From contig NZ_JAKNBL010000016.1 of NCBI RefSeq assembly GCF_022410535.1, positions 1 through 58,151 of the forward strand: 58,151 nucleotides of DNA, given 5' to 3'. The notes under the pieces are model-generated. The model saw only the letters and a program-made list of their open reading frames with translations. It did not search any database and was not told the DNA's origin. Positions 15,654 to 24,451 of the stretch are shown here, piece by piece; position 1 is the first letter of the stretch; every line of letters begins with the position of its first letter. The translations under genes were made by a program, and so were the position numbers. The stretch is from Pelotomaculum terephthalicicum JT. Its GTDB lineage: Bacteria > Bacillota > Desulfotomaculia > Desulfotomaculales > Pelotomaculaceae.

Positions 15654-16728
15654 TGAATTACAAAAACTGATGGATGCCGCTCAAGTTGAGGCGCTTTATG
15701 TGACTAATCCGGAAAACCGTTACTACCTGAGCGGTTTTACCGGAACAGCCGGCGCTCTATTAGTATGCCGGGACAATACTTTCCTGCTCACTGATTTTCG
15801 CTATTTGGAACAGGCGAAGCATGAAAGCCCGGGATTGACAATAATAGAGGTAAATGATTCTTACGCTGAGGCGCTTGCTTCGATTTTGACGGCGAATAGC
15901 GTTTCCGGTCTGGGTTGTGAAGGGGACCATCTGGTCCACAACCAGTTTCTCATGTTAAAGGATAAATTAGTTAGCGTTGAAATAAAAGAGACAAGTGGAC
16001 TGGTGGAGAAACTCAGGATGGCTAAAGACGATGATGAGATTAAAAATATTGAGGAGGCCGTCCGCCTGGCTGATCTGGCTTTTGCAAAGGTGTTGCCCAT
16101 GATTAAACCGGGCGTGTCCGAGCGTGAGGTGGCTCTGCAGCTGGAGTATTCAATGAGGTGTATGGGGGCGGATGGTGTGGCTTTTCAATTCATTGTCGCT
16201 TCCGGTCCCCGGTCGGCGCTTCCGCATGGAGTAGCTTCCACCAGGAGGTTGCAGCAGGGGGAGCTGGTTACCTTGGATTTTGGGGCGCTCTACCATGGCT
16301 ACCATTCCGATATTACCAGAACTGTTGTTTTAGGAGAGCCAAGTCCAAAACAGCAGGAAATATATTATATCGTACTCGAAGCCCAGATGCGGGCAATAGA
16401 AGCGATTCGCAGCGGCGTACGGGCGTCGGATGTTGACAAAATAGCCCGTGACATTATTACCGGCAAAGGCTATGGTGAACGATTCGGTCACGGCACCGGG
16501 CACGGGCTTGGCCTGAATATACACGAAAACCCCAGACTGTCCATGAAAGATGATACTGTGTTGCGACAAGGTATGACAGTAACGGTTGAACCGGGTATCT
16601 ACCTTCCGGACTGGGGTGGAGTGAGGATTGAAGACACGGTCGTGGTCGGGGAGTCCGACTGTGAGGTTTTAACCAGGACCCCCAAGGATAGGCTTATTAA
16701 TCTGATCAACCTTTTTAGTTTATCATAA
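15625..16728 (+). CDS. Xaa-Pro peptidase, M24 family
   Basis: 367 residues of the aminopeptidase P/prolidase (M24B) family, which removes or splits residues next to proline. An N-terminal creatinase-like domain ([16 protein letters not shown]) is followed by the pita-bread catalytic domain. Metal ligands are visible in [16 protein letters not shown] (two Asp), [14 protein letters not shown] (His), VEPGIYLP (Glu) and RIEDTVVV (Glu). GTG 15625 has GGAGGAG at 15614-15620, 6 nt away, and overlaps the end of aroQ by 29 bp. It is probably cytoplasmic. Confidence 0.92.
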   Translation: MQVKMQARINELQKLMDAAQVEALYVTNPENRYYLSGFTGTAGALLVCRDNTFLLTDFRYLEQAKHESPGLTIIEVNDSYAEALASILTANSVSGLGCEGDHLVHNQFLMLKDKLVSVEIKETSGLVEKLRMAKDDDEIKNIEEAVRLADLAFAKVLPMIKPGVSEREVALQLEYSMRCMGADGVAFQFIVASGPRSALPHGVASTRRLQQGELVTLDFGALYHGYHSDITRTVVLGEPSPKQQEIYYIVLEAQMRAIEAIRSGVRASDVDKIARDIITGKGYGERFGHGTGHGLGLNIHENPRLSMKDDTVLRQGMTVTVEPGIYLPDWGGVRIEDTVVVGESDCEVLTRTPKDRLINLINLFSLS

Positions 16729-16750
16729 AAATTGTCAGGAGGCGGGAGCA

Positions 16751-17308
16751 GTGATATCAACCAACGATTTTAAAACAGGACTAACTATTGAACTGGAAGG
16801 AGACGTCTTCCAGGTAATTGAGTTCCAGCATGTTAAGCCGGGTAAAGGCGCTGCCTTTGTACGTTCGAAACTTAGAAACATACGTACTGGAGCCGTTGTC
16901 GAAAAAACATTTAACGCAGGGGAAAAAATACCTAAGGCCAGGATTGAGCGGCGTGAGGTTCAGTATCTTTATAACGATGGAAAAGACTATAATTTTATGG
17001 ATATGGAGACTTATGATCAGATGGCCATGAATACCGAACAACTGGGTGATGCCGTAAAATACCTGAAAGAGAATATGAATATTCATATTCTTACTTTTCA
17101 GGAGAGGTCCATCGGTGTGGAATTGCCGAACTTCGTTGAGTTGGAGGTGGTTGAAACAAGTCCGGGTATCAAGGGCGACACCGCCTCTGGCGGTTCCAAA
17201 CCGGCCACCCTGGAAACCGGGGCTGTAGTCCAGGTGCCTTTTTTTATTAATGTGGGGGATAAACTTCAGATTGACACCAGAACAGGGAACTATATTAAAC
17301 GGGCGTAA
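16751..17308 (+). CDS. efp: translation elongation factor P
   Basis: EF-P relieves ribosome stalling at polyproline stretches. The 185-residue product has the usual three beta-barrel domains: the KOW-like N-domain ([19 protein letters not shown]) with loop KPGKGAAF holding the tip lysine, a central OB domain, and the C-terminal signature [20 protein letters not shown] 16751 follows AGGAGG at 16738-16743. It is third in the aroQ-peptidase-efp group. Confidence 0.96.
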   Translation: MISTNDFKTGLTIELEGDVFQVIEFQHVKPGKGAAFVRSKLRNIRTGAVVEKTFNAGEKIPKARIERREVQYLYNDGKDYNFMDMETYDQMAMNTEQLGDAVKYLKENMNIHILTFQERSIGVELPNFVELEVVETSPGIKGDTASGGSKPATLETGAVVQVPFFINVGDKLQIDTRTGNYIKRA

Positions 17309-17331
17309 TTGATAGACGTGTTTAAACCCCC

Positions 17332-17375
17332 CTGGTTATAGACATACTATTAAAGCCGGTCAAGGATATAACCAG
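17332..17375 (+). promoter_or_regulatory. inverted repeat abutting a ribosome binding site
   Basis: CTGGTTATA (17332-17340) pairs with TATAACCAG (17367-17375) across a 26-nt loop. The 3' arm runs into GAGGAGG at 17375-17381. The hairpin could modulate translation of the zinc-ribbon gene. Confidence 0.45.
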
Positions 17376-17391
17376 AGGAGGTATAATTTGA

Positions 17392-17859
17392 ATGAATGAT
17401 TTAAAAGCGAAAGTAGCATACCTGCAGGGATTGTCAAGCGGGCTTGACTTAAGCCCCGACTCGAAAGAAGGCAAACTTTTTCATGGAATTATTGAGGTCT
17501 TGGACGAATTCGCCGATTCATTCGGTGATCTGGAAGAAGGACAGGAACAGCTTGAAGATTATTTGGAAACAATCGACGAGGACCTTTATCAGCTGGAAGA
17601 TGAATTGTATGAGGATAATGGAGCAAGCCAGAGCGCCGGAAATGGAAATTATATCGAAGTGGAGTGTCCCGGGTGTGGTGAAACAGTCTATTTTGATTCC
17701 AGTATAACTAATGATAAAGATGTAGTGGAAATCACCTGTCCTAATTGTGATGAAGTGGTTTTTGTAAACGACGAAGATTATCAAGTCGATGAAGAACCTG
17801 AAATGCTTGAAGGACAGACGAACGGGAAAAGATTAACGGCAAGCGATGAAGATATTTGA
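17392..17859 (+). CDS. CD1247-type zinc-ribbon protein
   Basis: 155 residues, acidic. The N-terminal 75 residues form a helical segment (KVAYLQGLSSGLDLSPDSKE, then LEEGQEQLEDYLETIDEDL) known from clostridial CD1247-like proteins. Residues about 88-125 form a zinc ribbon with two CxxC pairs (CPGCGE and CPNCDE). Function is unknown in the family; a zinc-binding protein-protein or nucleic-acid interaction is plausible. The ribosome binding site GAGGAGG lies within an inverted repeat. It is followed by a hairpin terminator. Confidence 0.8.
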   Translation: MNDLKAKVAYLQGLSSGLDLSPDSKEGKLFHGIIEVLDEFADSFGDLEEGQEQLEDYLETIDEDLYQLEDELYEDNGASQSAGNGNYIEVECPGCGETVYFDSSITNDKDVVEITCPNCDEVVFVNDEDYQVDEEPEMLEGQTNGKRLTASDEDI

Positions 17860-17888
17860 ATTGTTTTTGCGTATTTTGCCCTGAAGCG

Positions 17889-17912
17889 GCGGCCAACAAG
17901 CTGGCCGCTTTA
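17889..17912. terminator. terminator between convergent genes
   Basis: GCGGCCA (17889-17895) pairs with TGGCCGC (17902-17908) around a 6-nt loop, then TTTAAATCTTTA. It separates the zinc-ribbon gene from the minus-strand membrane-anchored protein. Confidence 0.75.
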
Positions 17913-17917
17913 AATCT

Positions 17918-18295
17918 TTATTGAAAAATCTTACGGATGACCGCCAGTATTTGTTCTTTTCTTGTACCAAGCATGATTAAAATAAATATCAGGAATAAAA
18001 TATAAGCGTTGGGCAGAACGGGTGTTTGTCTGGAGCAATTGTTAGCGGCCTGACAGGCATTTGGGTTGGCGCCGCTTAAATCCGCCGGGCAAAACGGCAG
18101 GGAAGTGTAAGGTGAACCCATGTAAGGACATGACGGATAAACCGGTATAAAAACCGGCGCGTAATTTTGATATTCTTTGGCGCTGCCGGCAGGACGGGCG
18201 TTTCCTTTGACCGGTTGTTGGTTTTGCAGCCATAAATGGTATTGTTCGAAAAACGTTTCCGGCCAGATGTATGAAACAGATGGTTGTTTTTTCAT
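17918..18295 (-). CDS. small protein with C-terminal membrane anchor, unrecognised
   Basis: 125 residues. The first 95 are polar, with Pro, Tyr and Cys (YPSCPYMGSPYTSLPFC, then ACQAANNC). Residues about 98-115 form a single hydrophobic segment (AYILFLIFILIMLG), followed by a basic tail. This looks like a tail-anchored protein. Its composition resembles small spore-envelope proteins, but no family was recognised. ATG 18295 has AAGGA 9 nt upstream; the frame could extend 6 codons further. It is transcribed toward the zinc-ribbon gene and sits next to the spoIIIA operon. Confidence 0.6.
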   Translation of the reverse strand: MKKQPSVSYIWPETFFEQYHLWLQNQQPVKGNARPAGSAKEYQNYAPVFIPVYPSCPYMGSPYTSLPFCPADLSGANPNACQAANNCSRQTPVLPNAYILFLIFILIMLGTRKEQILAVIRKIFQ

Positions 18296-18356
18296 AATAT
18301 ATTGTCCTTCCAAAATACTGTTATAATTTTACCTACTACACAATATATGGCATAAT

Positions 18357-18408
18357 GCCGCTTGGGTGACTGGTTTTTTTAAACCATGGTCGTTTAAGCG
18401 GCTTTTTT
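18357..18408 (+). terminator. hairpin terminator or attenuator upstream of spoIIIAA
   Basis: GCCGCTT (18357-18363) pairs with AAGCGGC, with GACTGGTTT/AAACCA-GTC inside, then TTTTTT. It lies 66 bp before the spoIIIAA start. It may shield the sporulation operon from read-through or form an attenuator in its leader. Confidence 0.75.
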
Positions 18409-18474
18409 GTGTTGAAAAGAACTGGCATATTTTACCGCAATACTCAATATTAATTATTCAGGAGGGACAAAACT

Positions 18475-19494
18475 TTGAGTTTCGCGGACTTGTATCAGTT
18501 TACCCCGAGACATTGCGGCCCCGGGGCATTAGATGGTATTTTACCGGTTTTGCCGGGCAACATCCGGTCCATGGTTGCCGCGTTGCCTCACACAGCTATT
18601 GATAAAATCGAAGAGATCCGGTTTAGACAGGGAAAACCCTTAATCCTCGGGTTAGCCGGCAATGAAATTTTCTTAACTGTTGAGGGGCGGCCTACTCGTG
18701 AAGCCGGAGAAGCGTATTGTGTCGCACCTATTGACATGGAAAGATTAATCCAATTAATCAGCAACTCGTCTTTTTATGCAATTGAGGAAGAATTGAAAAA
18801 CGGGTTTATTACTCTACCCGGTGGTCACCGTGTCGGCATTACGGGAAAAGCAGTGTTGGATGGCGGGAAAATCAGGACATTGAAGTACCTTTCCGGGTGC
18901 AATATTCGCCTAGCCAGGGCCGTCACCGGCGCAGCTTCCAGTCTTCTCCCGTACCTGTTGAACAATAGCCGTGGGGATATCTTCCATACGGTTTTGGTTT
19001 CCCCGCCTTGTTGCGGTAAGACAACCATGCTTAGAGACTTGATCAGGCAATTGAGTAATGGTGTTCCGGAACTTGGTTTTTCAGGATTAACTCTTGGCGT
19101 GGTGGACGAGCGGTCGGAAATTGCCGGCTGTTACAAGGGAGTACCGCAGCTGGACGTGGGACTAAGGACTGATGTCCTGGACGGGTGTCCTAAAGCAGAA
19201 GGCATGATGATGCTCTTGCGCTCAATGAGCCCGCGGGTAATAGCTGTTGATGAAATCGGACGCGGTGAAGATGTTGGGGCGTTGGAAGAAGTATTGAATG
19301 CCGGGGTGAAGGTTTTAGCCACCGCCCACGGAAAAAATTTGGCCGAACTGGCTGAGCGGCCGGCGCTGGGAAGGATAATCCGCTCAAAAATAATCGAGCG
19401 TTTTGTCATACTTGGCCGCTCCCGGGGGGTGGGAACAATAGAAGAAATAATCGACGGCAGAACCATGCGGTCACTGGGGGTGAAAAAATGCTGA
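18475..19494 (+). CDS. spoIIIAA: stage III sporulation protein AA (ATPase)
   Basis: SpoIIIAA is the secretion-type ATPase of the mother-cell part of the SpoIIIA-SpoIIQ channel between mother cell and forespore. The 339-residue product has a helical N-domain and a Walker A motif PPCCGKTTMLRD (about 178), a VVDERSEI block and a Walker B VIAVDEIG (about 255). TTG 18475 is preceded by GGAGGG with 9-nt spacing. It overlaps spoIIIAB by 7 bp and heads the eight-gene operon. In Bacillus this operon is under sigma E; no clear sigma E box was found here. Confidence 0.96.
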   Translation: MSFADLYQFTPRHCGPGALDGILPVLPGNIRSMVAALPHTAIDKIEEIRFRQGKPLILGLAGNEIFLTVEGRPTREAGEAYCVAPIDMERLIQLISNSSFYAIEEELKNGFITLPGGHRVGITGKAVLDGGKIRTLKYLSGCNIRLARAVTGAASSLLPYLLNNSRGDIFHTVLVSPPCCGKTTMLRDLIRQLSNGVPELGFSGLTLGVVDERSEIAGCYKGVPQLDVGLRTDVLDGCPKAEGMMMLLRSMSPRVIAVDEIGRGEDVGALEEVLNAGVKVLATAHGKNLAELAERPALGRIIRSKIIERFVILGRSRGVGTIEEIIDGRTMRSLGVKKC

Positions 19495-20006
19495 AACTGA
19501 TTGGAGCAGTGATGGTGATAGCGGCCAGCGGCCTCAGCGGGCTAGCCATGGCGGGAAATTACGCCCGCAGGCCGAAGGAATTGCGCTCGCTCCGTTCAGC
19601 ACTTCAGATACTTGAAACGGAAATTGCATACAGCGCAACTTGTTTACCGGATGCTTTTATGCAAGTATCCGGCCGTTGCGATAAAACCTCTGCCACTTTA
19701 TTCAGTGGGGCGGCGGCGGAACTTTCCAACATGTCCGGTGTTACCGCCTCAGAAGCCTGGGATAAGGCCCTTGAGAAATATTATCCGGGTACCGCGCTAA
19801 AGTCAGGTGACTTATCCATCCTGCGCAATCTTGGAGGTTCCCTGGGTATTTCCGACAGGGAGGATCAGATAAAACACCTGCGGCTGGCTATGGAACAAAT
19901 CAGTGCGGAGACTTTAGCCGCGGAAGAGGAGGCGGCAAGGAATGTCAAGCTTTGGAGTTATCTTGGTTTTCTGGGAGGACTCCTGGTCGTGTTGCTCCTT
20001 TATTGA
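19488..20006 (+). CDS. spoIIIAB: stage III sporulation protein AB
   Basis: 172 residues with a hydrophobic N-terminus (LIGAVMVIAASGLSGLAMA), a cytosolic helical domain (RSLRSALQILETEIAYSATCLP) and a C-terminal membrane segment (YLGFLGGLLVVLLLY). This GspF-like layout is the family norm. It is a membrane part of the SpoIIIA channel. ATG 19488 overlaps the end of spoIIIAA. It is followed by an unusual 122-bp gap containing a dispersed repeat. Confidence 0.95.
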   Translation: MLKLIGAVMVIAASGLSGLAMAGNYARRPKELRSLRSALQILETEIAYSATCLPDAFMQVSGRCDKTSATLFSGAAAELSNMSGVTASEAWDKALEKYYPGTALKSGDLSILRNLGGSLGISDREDQIKHLRLAMEQISAETLAAEEEAARNVKLWSYLGFLGGLLVVLLLY

Positions 20007-20024
20007 GAAGGGGGATAATTAGGT

Positions 20025-20040
20025 ATTCAGGAGTCAGGAT
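20025..20040. repeat. dispersed repeat fragment inside the spoIIIA operon
   Basis: ATTCAGGAGTCAGGAT lies between spoIIIAB and spoIIIAC. The 13-mer ATTCAGGAGTCAG also occurs at 52810-52822 and, inverted, at 53107-53119, and a CAGGAGTCAG core lies near 30851. No matching inverted end was seen here, so it is a fragment or a chance hotspot. Confidence 0.55.
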
Positions 20041-20074
20041 ACATAGTAAGGATAAACCATTCTTTATTCTAGTA

Positions 20075-20097
20075 ATTTCTAAATGATTTTTAGAAAT
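20075..20097 (+). other. 9-bp hairpin before spoIIIAC
   Basis: ATTTCTAAA pairs with TTTAGAAAT around a 5-nt loop. There is no T-tract after it. It may be an RNA processing or stability element inside the operon. Confidence 0.45.
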
Positions 20098-20128
20098 GTT
20101 GAGGTAATTATAGATCGGAGGTCAATAT

Positions 20129-20332
20129 ATGGGAAGCAGTATAGATCTGATTTTTAAAATTGCCGGGGTGGGTATTCTGGTGGCTGTTTTAAACGCTATT
20201 TTAAAACACGCCGGAAAGGAAGAACAAGGTCATCTAGTCACTTTAGCGGGGTTGGCCATTGTTTTCATGTGGGTCATCCAACTGCTCGCCAATTTATTCG
20301 ACCAGGTGAAATCTGTTTTTAAACTATTTTAG
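20129..20332 (+). CDS. spoIIIAC: stage III sporulation protein AC
   Basis: 67 residues, two hydrophobic helices (LIFKIAGVGILVAVLNAIL and VTLAGLAIVFMWVIQLLANL). The size and the GKEEQGHLVTLAG turn are typical of SpoIIIAC, a small membrane component of the mother cell-forespore channel. The start has GGAGG upstream. spoIIIAD begins about 37 bp downstream. Confidence 0.95.
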   Translation: MGSSIDLIFKIAGVGILVAVLNAILKHAGKEEQGHLVTLAGLAIVFMWVIQLLANLFDQVKSVFKLF

Positions 20333-20369
20333 GGGCGTCAGTTTGAGAAAGTGTACGGGAGAGCAAGAC

Positions 20370-20756
20370 ATGGACATTATGCAAATAGTTGCCATCGGTC
20401 TTATTGCCACTGTCCTGATCGTGGTAGTGAAAAGTCAGCGGCCGGAATTGGGGGTACTCTTAAGCTTAGTGGCCGGCATTATCATTTTCCTTCTGGTATT
20501 AGGTAAAATCGGTTCGATTATGGATGTAATCATGGATTTGACGGCTAGAGCGGAAATCAACATGGTTTACTTGGGTACCATTCTAAAAATTATTGGAATT
20601 GCTTATATTGCTGAATTCGGGGCTCAAATCAGCCGGGATGCTGGTGAGAGCGCAGTTGCCACCAAGATTGAATTTGCCGCTAAGATAATGATTATGGTGC
20701 TTGCAGTACCAATGATCGTAGCTGTGCTTCAGATGCTTTTAAAACTTGTACCGTGA
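20370..20756 (+). CDS. spoIIIAD: stage III sporulation protein AD
   Basis: 128 residues with several membrane helices (IVAIGLIATVLIVVVKSQRP, LLSLVAGIIIFLLVLG, MIMVLAVPMIVAVLQMLL). SpoIIIAD is a membrane component of the SpoIIIA complex. ATG 20370 was chosen over TTG 20343 because GGGAG at 20357-20361 gives 8-nt spacing and the length then matches the family. Confidence 0.95.
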   Translation: MDIMQIVAIGLIATVLIVVVKSQRPELGVLLSLVAGIIIFLLVLGKIGSIMDVIMDLTARAEINMVYLGTILKIIGIAYIAEFGAQISRDAGESAVATKIEFAAKIMIMVLAVPMIVAVLQMLLKLVP

Positions 20757-20768
20757 GGCGGTGGGATA

Positions 20769-21935
20769 TTGCCTAATATTTTTTTTACGTTGTTTTTTGC
20801 TGTTCTTTTACTGGTTCCGGCGCCTGTATGGGGGGAGCAGCCCGCGGTTATAACACCGGAAGGACAAATATCATCCTTAAACCTGGCGGAAGTGCAACAA
20901 TATGTTGAAAAGCTTGATACGGAAATCAAGGGGTCGATTCCCGCCTTCGATTTTAAAGACATGGTAATTAAGCTGGTGAAAGGAGAACTGGATTGGAAAC
21001 CGGCGGAAATCTTTAAGAATTTAATCCGGCAGCTTTTCAAGGAAGTGGTAGCGAACTTCGACCTCTTGGGAAAGCTGGTAATCCTCGCGGTAATTTGCGC
21101 TATTCTGCAAAATTTAATGGCATCTTTTGAAAAAGGCACCGCCGCTCAATTGACTTATTCAGTTACTTATCTGGCATTAACTACCATCGCTATCGGTTCC
21201 TTTTCCCTGGCAGTCAACGCCGGCAAGGAAGTTGTAGAAAATATGGTGTTGTTTATGCAGGCGCTCCTGCCGGTTTTATTGACTCTCCTGGTTGCCGTAG
21301 GGGGTGTGGCTTCCGCCGCGGTTTTTAGCCCCGTTATTTTGACCACGGTGGGTGTTTTTAGCACCTTAATAAAAAATATAATTTTACCGTTGCTCTTTTT
21401 CGTGGCAATTCTGGGGATTGTCAACAATTTATCGGAAAAATTCAAGGTTTCAAACCTGGCCGACTTGTTAAAAGGGGTAGCCATGGGCTTAATGGGAATA
21501 TTCTCCACGATTTTTTTGGGGGTTCTGACTATTCAGGGCGTGGCCGGCGCTGTTGGTGATTCTGTTACTTTTAAAACGGCTAAATTTGGGGTGGACGCCT
21601 TTGTGCCTGTAGTGGGCGGAGTGCTCTCCGACGCTCTTGCCGCCGTGGTCAGTTCGTCTTTGTTAATAAAAAACGCTGTTGGCATAGCCGGGGTGGTGGT
21701 AATTAGCGCAATAATGCTTATTCCTTTATTAAAGATTATAACGCTCGCTTTTATTTATAAACTTGCCGGAGCATTGATTCAGCCGATTGGAGACGGACAA
21801 ATGGTCAACTGTTTAAATGGTCTTGGCAATAATTTACTCTTGATTTTCGCTGCGGTGGCGACAGTAGGCCTGCTGTTTTTCTTTGTCATCACAATTATTG
21901 TCGGTGTGGCGAACATTACCGTCATGCTCAGGTGA
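20769..21935 (+). CDS. spoIIIAE: stage III sporulation protein AE
   Basis: 388 residues. It starts with a signal-peptide-like segment (FFTLFFAVLLLVPAPVWG), then a polar region, then a run of membrane helices, ending in NLLLIFAAVATVGLLFFFV. SpoIIIAE is the large polytopic permease-like subunit of the channel. TTG 20769 is close to the end of spoIIIAD with a GAGG upstream. Confidence 0.95.
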   Translation: MPNIFFTLFFAVLLLVPAPVWGEQPAVITPEGQISSLNLAEVQQYVEKLDTEIKGSIPAFDFKDMVIKLVKGELDWKPAEIFKNLIRQLFKEVVANFDLLGKLVILAVICAILQNLMASFEKGTAAQLTYSVTYLALTTIAIGSFSLAVNAGKEVVENMVLFMQALLPVLLTLLVAVGGVASAAVFSPVILTTVGVFSTLIKNIILPLLFFVAILGIVNNLSEKFKVSNLADLLKGVAMGLMGIFSTIFLGVLTIQGVAGAVGDSVTFKTAKFGVDAFVPVVGGVLSDALAAVVSSSLLIKNAVGIAGVVVISAIMLIPLLKIITLAFIYKLAGALIQPIGDGQMVNCLNGLGNNLLLIFAAVATVGLLFFFVITIIVGVANITVMLR

Positions 21936-21953
21936 ACAGTTAGGAGTGGTCGG

Positions 21954-22592
21954 GTGGAGGTAATACGTTCACTTATCCAAAATTTGATTATCATAGTAAT
22001 CTTAGCAGTATTTCTCGAAATGCTTCTACCTGCCGGAGAAATGCGCAGGTATGTAAAAATGGTCATGGGGCTCCTGATTATCGTGGCAGTAATTCAGGCG
22101 GCGGGTGATCTGATGCACCGGGACTATTCCAGTGACTTGCCTTCGCTAACTGAAAAAATGACGGATGAACGTCTTTCCATGATCATGGAGTCTGGGAAAA
22201 AAATATCCAGCGAGCAGGAGCAAAAAGCGATTGAACAATACAAGCGCGGACTTGCCAATCAGGTAATGGCCATTGCCAATATTAACAAGGAATTACCAGT
22301 GGTGGATGCGGAGGTAATGGTGAATTCGGAAAAAGAAGGAGCAAACTATGGGCAAATAAACAGAATAGTTCTGTTTGTGGAAAAAGAACCTGGCAAATTT
22401 GACAAACAAAATGGCAAAGACAATGCCTCAATTATTGAGCCGGTAACTGTGCGTGTCGGGCAAAAGGCTGAGCAAAAAGAGCCGGTAGAGGCTGAACCGG
22501 GGCCTCCTGATGAAGCAGCAGCCGGACTGATCAAGACAGTTGCCAATTTTTATAATTTAAAGCAGGAACAAGTTGACTGCGTGTACCGTTGA
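21954..22592 (+). CDS. spoIIIAF: stage III sporulation protein AF
   Basis: 212 residues. Two N-terminal membrane helices (IIVILAVFLEMLLPAGEMRR and KMVMGLLIIVAVIQAAG) are followed by a soluble ring-forming-motif-like domain that should face the intermembrane space. GTG 21954 has AGGAG 7 nt upstream. An 87-bp gap precedes spoIIIAG. Confidence 0.94.
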   Translation: MEVIRSLIQNLIIIVILAVFLEMLLPAGEMRRYVKMVMGLLIIVAVIQAAGDLMHRDYSSDLPSLTEKMTDERLSMIMESGKKISSEQEQKAIEQYKRGLANQVMAIANINKELPVVDAEVMVNSEKEGANYGQINRIVLFVEKEPGKFDKQNGKDNASIIEPVTVRVGQKAEQKEPVEAEPGPPDEAAAGLIKTVANFYNLKQEQVDCVYR

Positions 22593-22679
22593 AAACAGTC
22601 GTCGGAAGTCAGATGTCAGATCTCGGAATTGAACAAAAAGTAATAGTTATCTGCAATGCATATGAGTGGAGGTGCCTAT

Positions 22680-23300
22680 TTGAACAAGCTGCTTGAATTC
22701 TTTGGTTTCGGTGGACAGGGGGGAGGTGGCTCAAGATGGCAAAACAAGCGCAACCTCTGGCTGGCGGGACTGGCTGTGATTGGAGTGCTGATGCTTGTCT
22801 TCTCCGCGGTTGACGGGACAAAATCAAACCAAAAACAAATACCGAATGCGGAAGTTTCTAATAAACAAGCTCAAGAACAGGTGATAAGCGGCATGTCGAG
22901 AGAAGAAGAACTCTTAAGCAAAAAGCTTTGTGAGATGCTTAAGAAAGTTGAAGGAGCCGGAGAAGTTGAGGTGTCCGTGCGGCTGTCGGACACAACCCAG
23001 TCTGAATATGCGGTCAATACTACCACGGGCAAGAAAACAGTTCAAGAGCGTGATCAGTCGGGGGGAACACGGCTTACAACTGAGGACAATAACAGCGGCC
23101 AACTGGTGATGAACCGCAACGGACAGGGAGAACAACCGGTTGTGGAACGGGAGGTGGCCCCTCATGTGGCCGGTGTCTTGGTTGTTGCGGAAGGTGCGGA
23201 TAACGCCGAAGTGAAGGCGATGCTTTTTCAGGCGACGAAGGTGGCCATGGGTATCGAACCTCAAAAGATACTCGTATTGCCAAGGGAAAGGAGAGAATGA
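22680..23300 (+). CDS. spoIIIAG: stage III sporulation protein AG
   Basis: 206 residues. One N-terminal membrane helix (LWLAGLAVIGVLMLVFSAV) precedes a soluble domain with the ring-building motif (KLCEMLKKVEGAGEVEVSVR) and a long polar loop. SpoIIIAG forms a large ring in the intermembrane space. TTG 22680 is preferred since GGAGG at 22668-22672 gives 7-nt spacing; the frame from ATG 22656 would read through that site. It ends in ATGATG, overlapping spoIIIAH. Confidence 0.94.
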   Translation: MNKLLEFFGFGGQGGGGSRWQNKRNLWLAGLAVIGVLMLVFSAVDGTKSNQKQIPNAEVSNKQAQEQVISGMSREEELLSKKLCEMLKKVEGAGEVEVSVRLSDTTQSEYAVNTTTGKKTVQERDQSGGTRLTTEDNNSGQLVMNRNGQGEQPVVEREVAPHVAGVLVVAEGADNAEVKAMLFQATKVAMGIEPQKILVLPRERRE

Positions 23301-23878
23301 TGAAAACACTTATTATCAGTAGAAGAGTATTGTCGCTCGCTGTCTTGAGTATAATCGGCGTTGTTCTGCTGCTATTATTTAAGCATGGCGCTGTCAAGGA
23401 GAAAACAGACGTTCCCGGTATGCAAGTAAATATTCCCACTGCCGGAGAAGTGCTTATTAACAATGACAGGACAGCGCCGGACGGGAGGATTGCCGGTGAT
23501 TTGATGGAAGAGACCGCCACCAAGAGCGATGCCAATTTCTATGTGGAATACCGGCTGGAAAGAGAACGCACCAGAGGCCAGCGGGTAGAGTGGCTTCGCG
23601 AGGTGATTAATAATGCCAATTCTTCCAGCGAGACCAGGCAAAAAGCACAGGATAACCTGTTAAACATCAGCAGCCGTATGGAAAAAGAAGTTGAAATGGA
23701 AAACTTGATTAAGGCAAAAGGATACGATGATGCGGCAGTATTAATTGATGATAAGTCTGTGACGGCGGTCGTGGCGGCAGACAGCTTAAACCACGAAGAA
23801 ACGATGCAGCTGGGGGAACTGATTGCGCGTGGGACAGGCGTTGACTCCAGCAGCATTATCATTATCGCTAAACTCTGA
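23300..23878 (+). CDS. spoIIIAH: stage III sporulation protein AH
   Basis: 192 residues. One N-terminal membrane helix (VLSLAVLSIIGVVLLLLF) and a C-terminal ring-forming domain (AKGYDDAAVLIDDKSVTAVV) match SpoIIIAH, which binds forespore SpoIIQ across the septum. ATG 23300 is preferred over ATG 23297 from AAAGGAG spacing; either is possible. It is the last gene of the operon; no SpoIIQ gene is in the window. Confidence 0.95.
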   Translation: MKTLIISRRVLSLAVLSIIGVVLLLLFKHGAVKEKTDVPGMQVNIPTAGEVLINNDRTAPDGRIAGDLMEETATKSDANFYVEYRLERERTRGQRVEWLREVINNANSSSETRQKAQDNLLNISSRMEKEVEMENLIKAKGYDDAAVLIDDKSVTAVVAADSLNHEETMQLGELIARGTGVDSSSIIIIAKL

Positions 23879-23943
23879 CCGTATATATTTATCTAAAATT
23901 ATTTTCCCTGCAAATAATCTGGTTTGCGTTAATTTACCATCTT

Positions 23944-23952
23944 TGCTATAAT
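23944..23952 (+). promoter_or_regulatory. candidate extended -10 promoter for the Asp23 cluster
   Basis: TGCTATAAT is an extended -10 element about 50 bp upstream of the Asp23-family start. No good -35 sits at the right spacing, which is common for extended -10 promoters. Confidence 0.4.
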
Positions 23953-24001
23953 AAAAAATGTGGAATTTTAATTGTTTTTGGTGTGACTGGGGGGAATAAA
24001 G

Positions 24002-24400
24002 GTGGATGCCTCGGGAGTAGTCCGGGAGGAACAAACCAGGTATGGCGCAATAAGAATAGCGGATGAAGTTGTTAAAGTTATTGCCGGATTGGCGGCTATC
24101 GAAATTAAAGGCGTGGCCGGCATGAGCGGCGGCCTTGCGGGTGGTATCGCGGAGCTGCTCGGAAAGAAGAACTTTTCAAAGGGTATTAAGGTAGAGGTCG
24201 GGGAGAAAGAGGCGGCTATAGATATTTTCGTAATTGTGGATTACGGTGTGCGAATTCCGGATATTGCCGCAAGTATCCAGGGCAGCGTTAAAAATGCCGT
24301 TGAGCGAATGACCGGGCTGGTTGTTGTGGAAGTTAATGTCAATGTTCAAGGTGTTGCTTTTACTTCTGAAATGAAAGAAGAGGAACATAGAGTAAGATAA
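24002..24400 (+). CDS. Asp23/Gls24 family envelope stress protein (YqhY-like)
   Basis: 132 residues with the Asp23 pattern: GAIRIADEVVKVIAGLAAIE, then GVAGMSGGLAGGIAELLG, then VDYGVRIPDIAASIQ. Asp23 proteins are held at the membrane by AmaP, encoded 51 bp downstream. In Bacillus the YqhY paralogue lies next to accB/accC; here it stands with amaP, DUF2273 and nusB. GTG 24002 has a run of G upstream. A strong terminator follows. Confidence 0.92.
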   Translation: MDASGVVREEQTRYGAIRIADEVVKVIAGLAAIEIKGVAGMSGGLAGGIAELLGKKNFSKGIKVEVGEKEAAIDIFVIVDYGVRIPDIAASIQGSVKNAVERMTGLVVVEVNVNVQGVAFTSEMKEEEHRVR

Positions 24401-24405
24401 ACTAC

Positions 24406-24436
24406 GCAGCCCCCAGAAAGAGGGGGGCTGCTTTTT
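24406..24436 (+). terminator. strong intrinsic terminator
   Basis: GCAGCCCCC (24406-24414) pairs with GGGGGCTGC (24423-24431), followed by TTTTT. It should reduce read-through from the Asp23 gene into amaP, giving unequal expression of the two. Confidence 0.88.
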
Positions 24437-24451
24437 AAGGGGGTATATCCG

